From contig JACAUB010000001.1 of assembly GCA_013390605.1 (NCBI GenBank), positions 3,956,675 to 4,020,674 of the forward strand: 64,000 nt of DNA, written 5' to 3'. Below the pieces are notes generated by a model, which worked only from the letters and a program-made list of their open reading frames with translations, had not been told where the DNA came from and did no database searches. Positions 40,556 to 48,737 of the stretch are shown in pieces (the first letter of the stretch is position 1; the number at the start of each line of letters is the position of its first letter). A program made the translations under genes and the position numbers. The DNA comes from Bacteroidota bacterium. Lineage in GTDB: Bacteria > Bacteroidota > Bacteroidia > Bacteroidales > Cfx3-03.

Positions 40556-42349
40556 TTAGACCTGTAGTGATTTTGTTTTTTGTTTAAGCCATTCCAATTC
40601 GGCACCATTTAGATATGGTGACAACCGAGCATACACCATGGCATGATAATCATTCAACCATTTCAGCTCGTCAGCGGTAAGCATCTGAACATTAATTAGA
40701 GTATGATCTATCGGACACAAAGTAAGTGATTCGAACTTCAGGAAGCTTCCATAAGCTGTTTGGTCGCCTGCAACACAAAGCACCAGATTTTCAGTACGGA
40801 TACCATGTTTACCTTCCCTGTACATAGCAGGCTCAACAGAAGTAACCATGCCTACTTCTATGACATTGACAGCGGGCCCACCAGCATTCGGGTTAATACT
40901 CTGTGGTCCTTCATGTACGTTGAGAAAAAAACCTACGCCATGTCCGGTACCATGCCCATAGTTGATACCCTGTTTCCACAGTGCAATTCTAGCTAAGGCA
41001 TCGAGTTGATAACCACGAGTGCCAACAGGAAAAACAGCATCGGATAGGTCGATGGTTCCTTTAAGAGCCAAGGTGAAATCACGCTTCTCCTCTTCATTAG
41101 GCACACTAAGCGCAACTGTTCTGGTAACATCTGTGGTTCCGCTTAAATATTGTCCACCTGAATCAAGAAGGAAAAGACCTTCTGGTTTTAGTTCAACATC
41201 AGTCTCAGGTGAGGGGTTGTAATGTACGATAGCACCATGGCTAGCGTATCCAGCAATAGATCCAAAACTCAACCCCATAAAGTTAGGCTGTTCACTTCTA
41301 TATTCTCGAATCTTTTCAGCAGCTGAAAGCTCGGTAATAGTTTCTTTACCAATTGTATTTTCAAGCCAATGAAAGAATTTCACCAACGCCACACCATCAT
41401 ATTCCATGGTCTTACGAAGATGGGCAATCTCCTTTTCATTTTTAATAGACTTTAAGGCTGTGGTGATATTTGTACCTTCAACTATTTTAACACCGACAGG
41501 AATGGCATCAGCGATAGCCTGATTTACTTTAGCAGTGGCAATTAGCAGTTTATTACCTTTCTCCATACCCGATAATGCATTGCTAATATCGGTATAATTA
41601 GAAAGCGTAATACCCTCAGCTTCTAAAGTAGCTCTCAACGAAGAGCTCACTTTTACAGGATTAATGAAAAGAGTTACCCTATCCATTGAAATCAATACAT
41701 AACTAACAAACAATGGATTGTATAGGATATCGGTTCCTCTTAGATTGAGCAGCCATGCAATATCATCGAGGCTAGCAATGAGGTGATGGTCTACTTTTAA
41801 CCGCTCCATCTCTACGCGGACAGCCGCTATTTTATCAGTTCGTGAGCTTCCTGAAAAGGTTACGTCATGATCGATCACCAGGTCGGTTGGTAACTCTGGC
41901 CTATCTACCCAGATTTGACTAATCAGGTCTTCATTGGTAACAACATCTATCTGCTTTGGAGCTAAAAGTGCCTTAATGTAGTTAACTGAATCTATTGATA
42001 CTACAGCACCATCAAGCGCTACGACACTACCTTTAGGAAGTTTCTTTAACAGCCAATCGACATGCTCAGGCGTATGGGGTACAACTAATTTAACTAGTTC
42101 AATACCTGAATCTTTAAGCTCAGTTTCGGCTTGTAAAAAATAACGGGAATCAGTCCAAAGACCAGCAAAATCTTTGGTAACGACCAATGTACCAGCAGAT
42201 CCAGTGAAGCCTGAAAGCCATGTTCTTGCTTCCCAATATTTTGGAACATATTCGCCCATGTGGGGATCGGTGCTGGGGATAATATAAGCATCAAAGTCAG
42301 ACCCAGCCATCAGGCGACGGAGTTTATCCAGGTTCTTTATCGTGTTCAT
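40556..42349 (-). CDS. Xaa-Pro aminopeptidase (M24B, three-domain form), cytoplasmic
   Basis: The 597-residue protein has two creatinase-like N-terminal domains (starts MNTIKNLDKLRRLM, no signal peptide) and a pita-bread catalytic domain. The metal ligands are seen in LLDSGGQYLSGTTDVTRT (two Asp), GTGHGVGFFLNVHEG (His and substrate-binding His), SVEPAMYREG and GIRTENLV (two Glu). A short C-terminal extension (GAELEWLKQKTKSL) matches the longer XPNPEP1-like form. It removes the N-terminal residue before proline or, probably, hydroxyproline. It lies between the HypD operon, from which a terminator separates it, and the prolyl peptidase. Confidence 0.96.
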   Translation of the reverse strand: MNTIKNLDKLRRLMAGSDFDAYIIPSTDPHMGEYVPKYWEARTWLSGFTGSAGTLVVTKDFAGLWTDSRYFLQAETELKDSGIELVKLVVPHTPEHVDWLLKKLPKGSVVALDGAVVSIDSVNYIKALLAPKQIDVVTNEDLISQIWVDRPELPTDLVIDHDVTFSGSSRTDKIAAVRVEMERLKVDHHLIASLDDIAWLLNLRGTDILYNPLFVSYVLISMDRVTLFINPVKVSSSLRATLEAEGITLSNYTDISNALSGMEKGNKLLIATAKVNQAIADAIPVGVKIVEGTNITTALKSIKNEKEIAHLRKTMEYDGVALVKFFHWLENTIGKETITELSAAEKIREYRSEQPNFMGLSFGSIAGYASHGAIVHYNPSPETDVELKPEGLFLLDSGGQYLSGTTDVTRTVALSVPNEEEKRDFTLALKGTIDLSDAVFPVGTRGYQLDALARIALWKQGINYGHGTGHGVGFFLNVHEGPQSINPNAGGPAVNVIEVGMVTSVEPAMYREGKHGIRTENLVLCVAGDQTAYGSFLKFESLTLCPIDHTLINVQMLTADELKWLNDYHAMVYARLSPYLNGAELEWLKQKTKSLQV

Positions 42350-42440
42350 AGCGTAAGTTTTTTTGTCATAAGTTAAAACAGTTTTGTTTTAACACTCAAA
42401 TATAATAAAGAATTGCCCAAATAAACAAATATCTGGGGTA

Positions 42441-42474
42441 ATAAAAAAATAGGCGAAGTTGTTTTTCGCCTATT
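42441..42474 (-). terminator. Rho-independent terminator after hypD
   Basis: A 10-bp stem (42448-42457 with 42465-42474) is followed on the minus strand by a T7 run (42441-42447), 16 bases past the hypD stop. Confidence 0.85.
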
Positions 42475-42489
42475 CATCTAAAATAACGT

Positions 42490-44853
42490 TTATGCACATT
42501 CATGCGCCGTACGGTGAATGATTTCATTCTGAAGATCTTCACCCAGATCATTAAAATAGTCGCTATACCCTGCCACTCTAACAATCAGATCGCGATACTT
42601 TTCGGGATGTTTTTGTGCGTCCAGTAGTGTGTCTGCAGACACTACATTAAACTGGATATGATGACCGTCCATCCTAAAGTAGCTACGTACTAAACTTCCC
42701 AGTTTTGCAATGCTATCTTCGTCATCGAAGAACGAAGGTGAAAATTTCTGGTTAAGTAGTGTACCACCGGTACGAATATGGTCGAGTTTAGCAGCAGAAC
42801 GAATGACTGCTGTAGGACCTTTGGTATCCGCACCCTGTACAGGTGATATTCCTTCAGAAAGTGGTTGTTTAGCTTTACGTCCATCAGGCAGGGCACCAAT
42901 CATCTTTCCGAAATAGACATGACAGGTAGTGGGTAATAAATTGATACGATGTGTGCCACCAATAGAAGTAGGACGACCATTGATTGCATTATAGTAAACT
43001 TCAAAGACATCAAGGGCTAAATCATCTGCATAGTTATCGTCATTACCAAACTTTGGCGTTTTATAAATCAACTTGTTTCTAAATTCATCAGCACCTTCAA
43101 AATTATTCTTTAATATCTGAATAAAATCGGTCAGCTTAATTGAGGCATTATCAAATACATGATATTTAAGGGCTGATAAACAGTCTGTAATACTTCCCAA
43201 ACCCACACCCTGAATATAAGTAGAATTATAACGAGCACCACCAGCATTATAATCGCGACCATTCTTAATACAATCTTCAGTAAGTAGTGATAAAAAGGGT
43301 ACAGGCATATGATAAGCAAACACACTGTGAATAATATTATTCCCTTTAATTTTTATATCAATGAAGTGATTAAGTTGTTTTTTGAAAGCCTCGAAAAGCT
43401 CCTGAAACGAATTAAAACTTTCTGCGTCACCGGTCTGAGGGCCTAGTTGTTTGCCGGTAAGTGCATCAACACCATTGTTCAATGCCAGTTCAAGCATTTT
43501 AGGAATATTAAAATATCCACTTAAGATATAAGCCTCCGTACCAAATGCGCCAGTTTCCACACAGCCACTACAACCACCATTACGTGCATCAACAACACTT
43601 TTTCCCTGACGCATCAACTCTTGTACAATAGCATCTGTATTGAAAATTGAGGGTTGTCCAAATCCGGTTTTCACAATACGAAGAGCACGATGAATAAAAC
43701 GATCAGGATTCTTCTTGCTCAGCTGTACCATTGAGCTAGGCTGTAAGAGACGCATCTCTTCGATCACATCAAGAATAATATATGACAAATCGTTAACAGC
43801 ATCAGAGCCATCGGCATTAACACCACCTACATTAATGAGTGAAAAATCAGTATAGGTATTGCTCTCTTCGGCAGTGATTCCCACTTTTGGAGGAGAAGGA
43901 TGATTGTTGAACTTAATCCAAAAAGCCTGAAGGAGCTCCTTTGCACTCTCTTCGGTAATGGTCCCCTCGGCCAGTTGCTTTTTGTAAATAGGATAAAGGC
44001 TCCGATCCAACCGGCCTGGATTATATGAATCCCAGGGGTTTAACTCAGTAATTACACCTAGATGGATAAACCAATAGTGTTGTAAAGCTTCATGAATGGT
44101 CTCTGGCGCATGAGCAGGCACCCGGCGACAAACACTAGCCATGGATAACAATTCTTCTTTCCGCTGAGGATCTTTACTGTTCTTTGCAAGTAGTTCCAGC
44201 TTATCAGCATGGCGTTCTGCATAGCGTACGATAGCTTTTGCAGCAATATTCATAGCCGTTAATTCGGCTTTTCTCTCGTAAGCTTTTGGATCATTAACGA
44301 AATCAAGCGAAGCAATGGCAGCGGCTATCTCTGTCTGAATATCGAGCATCCCTGTACGAAACATTCTATCGCCTAGTACAGTATGTCCTGGAGCGCGCTG
44401 TTCCTGAAATTCAGTGAATACACCGGCTGCATAAGCTTCTTTCCATTCAGGAAACAGACTTGCAAAGATACGTTCACGGTTTGTTTTGCCTTTCCAGAAC
44501 GGGATGATAATATCACGGTAGGCCTCTTTCGTTTCTGCATCGACAATAAACCATACCTTATTACGGGTATTCAAAATATCAAGATCAGCCATAGTATGCA
44601 GGTTGATCTCTGGATAGGTCGGTGTAGCCTTTGGGGCAGGACCACGTTCGCCAACAATCAACTCGTCCGTTCCAATATAAATATCTTTATTTTCAAGAAT
44701 ATATTTTAAGCAATTAGCCCTTTGAACAGCAATAGGCTCGGGCATCAGATTATTCTGACTATAGAATTCGGTAACCAGAAGTCCTCTTTCAGCAGAGATT
44801 TTACACTCTGCATTTAAACTTGTCTCACGAAGTTTTTTAATACGATCATTCAT
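42490..44853 (-). CDS. hypD: Trans-4-hydroxy-L-proline dehydratase, glycyl radical enzyme
   Basis: The ATG at 44853 gives 787 residues; the longer frame uses a TTG. The glycyl radical loop RVAGYSDYF carries Gly762 and the active site reads GGCSGCVETGAFG with Cys431 and Glu433. Relative to the residues I recall for Clostridioides difficile HypD (F152, H160, D278, D339, C434, E436, Y450, T645, G765), this protein has the same residues each exactly three positions lower. That, with QRAPGHTV, VGITAEESNTYTDF and GHRTGGTLLNQ-like blocks, distinguishes HypD from pyruvate formate-lyase, choline lyase and glycerol dehydratase. It removes water from 4-hydroxyproline to give pyrroline-5-carboxylate, which ProC turns into proline. 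It is oxygen-sensitive, so the host lives at least partly without oxygen. The activase gene lies 47 bases upstream. Confidence 0.94.
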   Translation of the reverse strand: MNDRIKKLRETSLNAECKISAERGLLVTEFYSQNNLMPEPIAVQRANCLKYILENKDIYIGTDELIVGERGPAPKATPTYPEINLHTMADLDILNTRNKVWFIVDAETKEAYRDIIIPFWKGKTNRERIFASLFPEWKEAYAAGVFTEFQEQRAPGHTVLGDRMFRTGMLDIQTEIAAAIASLDFVNDPKAYERKAELTAMNIAAKAIVRYAERHADKLELLAKNSKDPQRKEELLSMASVCRRVPAHAPETIHEALQHYWFIHLGVITELNPWDSYNPGRLDRSLYPIYKKQLAEGTITEESAKELLQAFWIKFNNHPSPPKVGITAEESNTYTDFSLINVGGVNADGSDAVNDLSYIILDVIEEMRLLQPSSMVQLSKKNPDRFIHRALRIVKTGFGQPSIFNTDAIVQELMRQGKSVVDARNGGCSGCVETGAFGTEAYILSGYFNIPKMLELALNNGVDALTGKQLGPQTGDAESFNSFQELFEAFKKQLNHFIDIKIKGNNIIHSVFAYHMPVPFLSLLTEDCIKNGRDYNAGGARYNSTYIQGVGLGSITDCLSALKYHVFDNASIKLTDFIQILKNNFEGADEFRNKLIYKTPKFGNDDNYADDLALDVFEVYYNAINGRPTSIGGTHRINLLPTTCHVYFGKMIGALPDGRKAKQPLSEGISPVQGADTKGPTAVIRSAAKLDHIRTGGTLLNQKFSPSFFDDEDSIAKLGSLVRSYFRMDGHHIQFNVVSADTLLDAQKHPEKYRDLIVRVAGYSDYFNDLGEDLQNEIIHRTAHECA

Positions 44854-44900
44854 ACGTTTCAATTATTTATAATGCGTTTTTTATCTGGTTTTGTGATTTT

Positions 44901-45698
44901 TTATCCTCCAATCCTAACCTTAAAACCAATCTTTTCATAGGTACTCTTTAATAAATTGAGATGTTCGGTATCGGGTTGAGTAAAAGTATATCTGTCCGTT
45001 TCTAATCCTAAGCGTTTATATTTACTCTTAGCTCCAGCATGGTAAGGTAGCAGAAAAAGATGATCAACCATAGGATAGAGCCCTGAAAGCAGTTCCGAAA
45101 AGGCGTCTACTTCGTCGGGTACATCATTAACACCCGGAATAACTGGCATCCTTAACCATATTTTTTTTTGCATAGCAACCAATAATTCAAGATTACTAAG
45201 AATAAGATGATTGGATACACCTGTATATTCGATATGTTTTGCTAAATCCATCACCTTAAGATCAAACAGAAACAAGTCAGTATGGGTAGCTATCGTCCGA
45301 AGTGTTTCAACAGAGACATATCCGCACGTGTCTACGGCAGTATGCAGCTCTCTGTTCTTACACAAGGTTAAAACCTCATCCAGAAATTCTGGTTGCATCA
45401 TGGGCTCACCTCCTGAAAAAGTAACACCTCCACCCGACTCATCAAAGAACAACCGCGATTTTTCTATTTCTTGCAGTACTTCTAAAGGGGCTGAATAATA
45501 GCCAACCGTCTCGGTAGTCTCATGTAATATTTCGCCAACCCGTCTATTTATAATCATAGACTCGCTTACAGGAAGTTGACTTTCGGGATTATGACACCAG
45601 CTACAAGCCAAAGGACATCCCTTAAGAAATACAGTTGTACGTATTCCGGGACCGTCATGTACAGCATAATGTCGAATATCAAATAGTAAACCCTTCAT
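44901..45698 (-). CDS. Radical SAM activase of the glycyl radical enzyme (HypD activase)
   Basis: From the ATG at 45698 (a TTG nine bases upstream is less likely) the product has 265 residues. It begins GLLFDIRHYAVHDGPGIRTTVFLKGCP, the activase signature, and carries the 4Fe-4S motif CPLACSWCHNPES, then GGGVTFSGGEPMMQ and LFLFDLKVMD. Most activases of non-formate-lyase enzymes have a ferredoxin-like insert with eight Cys after CHNPE; here the roughly 50-residue segment has none, so the auxiliary clusters are missing. It generates the glycyl radical on HypD using S-adenosylmethionine. It is first in the operon with hypD. Confidence 0.93.
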   Translation of the reverse strand: MKGLLFDIRHYAVHDGPGIRTTVFLKGCPLACSWCHNPESQLPVSESMIINRRVGEILHETTETVGYYSAPLEVLQEIEKSRLFFDESGGGVTFSGGEPMMQPEFLDEVLTLCKNRELHTAVDTCGYVSVETLRTIATHTDLFLFDLKVMDLAKHIEYTGVSNHLILSNLELLVAMQKKIWLRMPVIPGVNDVPDEVDAFSELLSGLYPMVDHLFLLPYHAGAKSKYKRLGLETDRYTFTQPDTEHLNLLKSTYEKIGFKVRIGG

Positions 45699-45811
45699 TT
45701 TAAACAAATAAAAAGAAAAAACGGATTAAAGAAAGAAAAAGAATATATAAAGAGGGGTTACACTAACACATCCAGCACTCATAGAGGCCGCGACCATACT
45801 TATGATATAAA

Positions 45812-45819
45812 CAAATGTA
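45812..45819 (-). promoter_or_regulatory. Possible -7 element of the activase-hypD operon
   Basis: The minus strand reads TACATTTG, an exact TAnnTTTG match, about 115 bases before the activase start. No TTTG is found at the usual distance upstream, so the call is weak. Confidence 0.25.
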
Positions 45820-45908
45820 GCGACTAGGTTGCATGAATTTAGATTCTTAAGAAAGTGTAAAATTATAGCATTGTGTTTGTTATATCAAGCGCTCTACTCA
45901 ATTTAGAT

Positions 45909-46814
45909 TTAATCTATCTTAGGTTCTTTAACGAAGATGCGATCGTTTAACTGAGCCAATATCATCCCACCTAACATAAAGCCACAACCCACCAATGCCC
46001 TAAATCCCAATCTTTCATCAAGAAACAACCATCCTCCTAGGGCGGCAAAAACTGTTTCGAGACTCAGAATGATAGCTGCATGAGCAGGATGAGCGGTCTT
46101 CTGCACAATCACCTGTAAAGTATAGGCCACTCCGACTGACAACAATCCACCATATAAAATAGGAAGGGCCGCCAAGTAAATACCATTGAAAGATATCGGT
46201 TCGATGAGGAATGCAATAATAAGACTAATGATTCCGGTGGTGATAAACTGATAAATAGATAACTTTATAGCATGTAAATAGGGTGAGAGCCAACCGATAA
46301 CCAGTACATGGCAAGCCCAAAAGCCCGTGCTGATAAAGATCAATAAGTCGCCCTGTCCAATCTGAAAGTTTCCTTTTACACTAAGCAAATACATTCCCGC
46401 AACAGCCAATATTGCACCAATCCATGTACCTAAACCCGTTTTATGTTTAATGAACAGTCCAAAGATGGGCACCAACACAACATATAATCCGGTGATGAAA
46501 CCTGCCTTACCTGCAGTGGTGTATTGCAGTCCAACCTGCTGAAGAGAAATACCTGCAAAAAGTAATAGACCTGCCAGTAGTCCACCCCATCGTTTCCAGA
46601 ATAGAGGAAGAGGCTTACCTTTAGTATGCGGAGTAGTTTTAGGAAAAAAATACAAAAGAGGAAGTAATGAAAAAGCACCTAACAAAAACCGAACACCGCT
46701 ATACGTAAATGGCCCAACATGATCCATTCCCATCCGCTGTGCAACAAAAGCTAAACCCCAAATCATTGCAGTTAGTAGAAGTAGAGAATCTGATTTGAGA
46801 TTAGTTTTCTTCAT
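45909..46814 (-). CDS. DMT-superfamily permease (EamA family)
   Basis: The 301-residue protein has ten predicted membrane helices in two EamA repeats (WGLAFVAQRMGMDHVGPFTYSGVRFLLGA; and GLLSVGVAYTLQVIVQKTAHPAHAAIILSLETVFAALGGWLFLDERL). Proteins of this type export or import amino acids, nucleotide precursors or other small metabolites in the inner membrane. It lies upstream of the hypD operon on the same strand but 210 bases away, so a role in proline or amino-acid transport is only a guess. Substrate cannot be read from the sequence. Confidence 0.92.
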   Translation of the reverse strand: MKKTNLKSDSLLLLTAMIWGLAFVAQRMGMDHVGPFTYSGVRFLLGAFSLLPLLYFFPKTTPHTKGKPLPLFWKRWGGLLAGLLLFAGISLQQVGLQYTTAGKAGFITGLYVVLVPIFGLFIKHKTGLGTWIGAILAVAGMYLLSVKGNFQIGQGDLLIFISTGFWACHVLVIGWLSPYLHAIKLSIYQFITTGIISLIIAFLIEPISFNGIYLAALPILYGGLLSVGVAYTLQVIVQKTAHPAHAAIILSLETVFAALGGWLFLDERLGFRALVGCGFMLGGMILAQLNDRIFVKEPKID

Positions 46815-47100
46815 TAGTCATTTTTATCATTCGGTATTTCTGTTGGATCTTTATTTCATAATGATTGAAGTATTTCAAAGCAACTTTATTTAAAGTGACT
46901 GCAATATGCGTTTCAACAACCATTTTCAATTCAACAATACAAAATTAGTCATTTATAAATCTATCAGAAAAGATTTAGGCAATTAATATAATTACAAAAA
47001 AAGATGGTGTCGTTAATTACTGGTCACAAAACGTTGAAAATTTAAAAGGCCTATTACCACCTAATTCCTTTATCATCGGAATTAAGAAAAGAATAAACAA

Positions 47101-47991
47101 CTAATACATCTGGAGAAAGGCGCTCAAAGAAACATTTGAAGGTATCTCAATTTTTTTGCGAAGTCGGTTTCTGGCTTTCCGAACAGCTCCATGCGATGAA
47201 TATGTTAAAGTAGCAATCTCTTTTGTCGATAGATTCATCCTATAATAAGCACAGAGTTTTTTTTCGTTTGTTGTAAGTGTAGGAAAGTCACCCGACAGAT
47301 AAGAGAAGAAACGATTATTCACTATATCAAATAATTTTTCAAATTCATTCCAATGAATCTTATTTGCACCAAGTGTATATTTATTGATGATGTTACAAAT
47401 AGCAGTACATCCGTCACTTCCCAGTTTGTCTAAGAGTAACAAAACATCAGCCACCATTAGTTTATTCATTTCATTGTATTTAACAATTTGTAAAGAATAA
47501 GTTAATAGTTTATCGCGGCATTGTTCTAACTCTAACTCTAGAATTTTATTCTTTTGAACTAATAACTCATAGTCATCTTTTATAATAGGAAGCTGATCAT
47601 CATTTTTTTGGGAATGTCCAGACTGACTAGTTATTGATTTAATACGGGTCCGTAATTCTACCAAATCATAAGACTTGCGAATAATGTCAATGGCACCTGC
47701 ATTAAATGCTACTTGAATATCTTTAGTTGAGGGTTTATGACTAGAAATAACTATTACCGGGATGTCTGCTGTAGTATGATTCTCTTTTAACCTCTTGATA
47801 ATAGGAAACCCTTCAGGGCTAGACATCGACCAATCAATTAATAATAAATCGGGCTTTAACAGTAAAGTCAAATCCATTGCCTCATTGTCACCATTAGCGG
47901 TAAATAATTGAAATCCAAGTTTAAGAAGAATATCTTGTGACGAATCCGAATTCATATCTTCTGCGGTCACCAAAAGAATACGATAATTCAT
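47101..47991 (-). CDS. Response regulator with coiled-coil and LuxR-like HTH
   Basis: The ATG at 47991 starts the product at the receiver domain (MNYRILLVTAED); an ATG seven codons upstream (48012) is possible. In the receiver, LLIDWSMSSPEG carries the phospho-acceptor Asp and VIVISSH / FNAGAIDIIRKSYD the conserved Ser and Lys. A helical linker (about 135-190) follows, then a C-terminal HTH (LTTNEKKLCAYYRMNLSTKEIATLTYSSHGAVRKARNRLRKK) of the type found in Bacteroidota regulators that pair with TPR kinases. No kinase is adjacent. It is transcribed away from the bactofilin-actin operon, across a 725-base region, so it could regulate that operon. Confidence 0.88.
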   Translation of the reverse strand: MNYRILLVTAEDMNSDSSQDILLKLGFQLFTANGDNEAMDLTLLLKPDLLLIDWSMSSPEGFPIIKRLKENHTTADIPVIVISSHKPSTKDIQVAFNAGAIDIIRKSYDLVELRTRIKSITSQSGHSQKNDDQLPIIKDDYELLVQKNKILELELEQCRDKLLTYSLQIVKYNEMNKLMVADVLLLLDKLGSDGCTAICNIINKYTLGANKIHWNEFEKLFDIVNNRFFSYLSGDFPTLTTNEKKLCAYYRMNLSTKEIATLTYSSHGAVRKARNRLRKKIEIPSNVSLSAFLQMY

Positions 47992-48012
47992 TATAATACA
48001 ATCTTTTCCCAT

Positions 48013-48737
48013 ATATTATGCTATCATACCAACATCATTATCCCTTAATAATCAGAGATACTGCTTTGTACAATTTAGTTCTTTTACATTCTTGCAATCT
48101 ACATTCTCAAGAAGCGTATTTACGAAAATTTACAAAGAAATTTCATTCCAACAATATAATAATAATTCGCAAATAGACTAATCGATTTCCAGTTCCCACT
48201 CTATGGACAAAAATAAGAAAATAAAACTTGCCGAACAAGCATAATATCCGTCGAAAGAACGGCTATCGAAAAGCATAAAACGTAAATACCATCATAATCT
48301 TCCCCGATTTAACAACTTCTTATCCCTAATCATTAATCCTTGAAAGTTTAATTATAAATATTGTACCCTTTTTATCACCTCTATGATCTTGGAATAAAAC
48401 AAATCAATATATATTTTTGTTTGTATCCAATTAATACATAATTAAGAACATGTCATTTTAAAAAAAATCTATTTTATGATCAGATTAGTAAGGAAATCAA
48501 TTTTTAATTATTTTTTTGTGACAGAAATATAATAATCATAATTTTATATTATATTAGCAATTCAAAGGAACTGAAAAAACTTTCCCTTTCAATTAATACG
48601 GATATCTAATTTGAATATCCAAGAATTGAAAGATTCCAAAAATAAAAAGGGTGAGGTGATAGCTCACCAATATAGCCCGATCTTTTACCATGAAATTCAC
48701 AAATAAAGATCAACTAATTTAACTAAAAAAATGAAAA
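48013..48737. other. Intergenic region, 725 bases, divergent promoter region
   Basis: Very AT-rich DNA between the response-regulator gene (minus) and the bactofilin gene (plus). No ORF was found. It includes the candidate promoter and the long leader of the bactofilin-actin operon. The leader holds a six-bp hairpin (48650-48655 with 48663-48668). The length leaves ample room for regulator sites. Confidence 0.55.
48515..48546 (+). promoter_or_regulatory. Candidate Bacteroidota-type promoter of the bactofilin-actin operon
   Basis: TTTG at 48515-48518 is followed after 20 bases by TAATTTTA at 48539-48546, matching the -33/-7 consensus at seven of eight -7 positions. A start near 48553 would leave a leader of about 185 bases. 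Confidence 0.45.

Noticed and set aside
42490-44862. Pyruvate formate-lyase, choline lyase or glycerol dehydratase as identity of the glycyl radical enzyme
   Set aside because: No Cys-Cys pair as in formate-lyase, and the full set of HypD active-site residues is present at matching positions.
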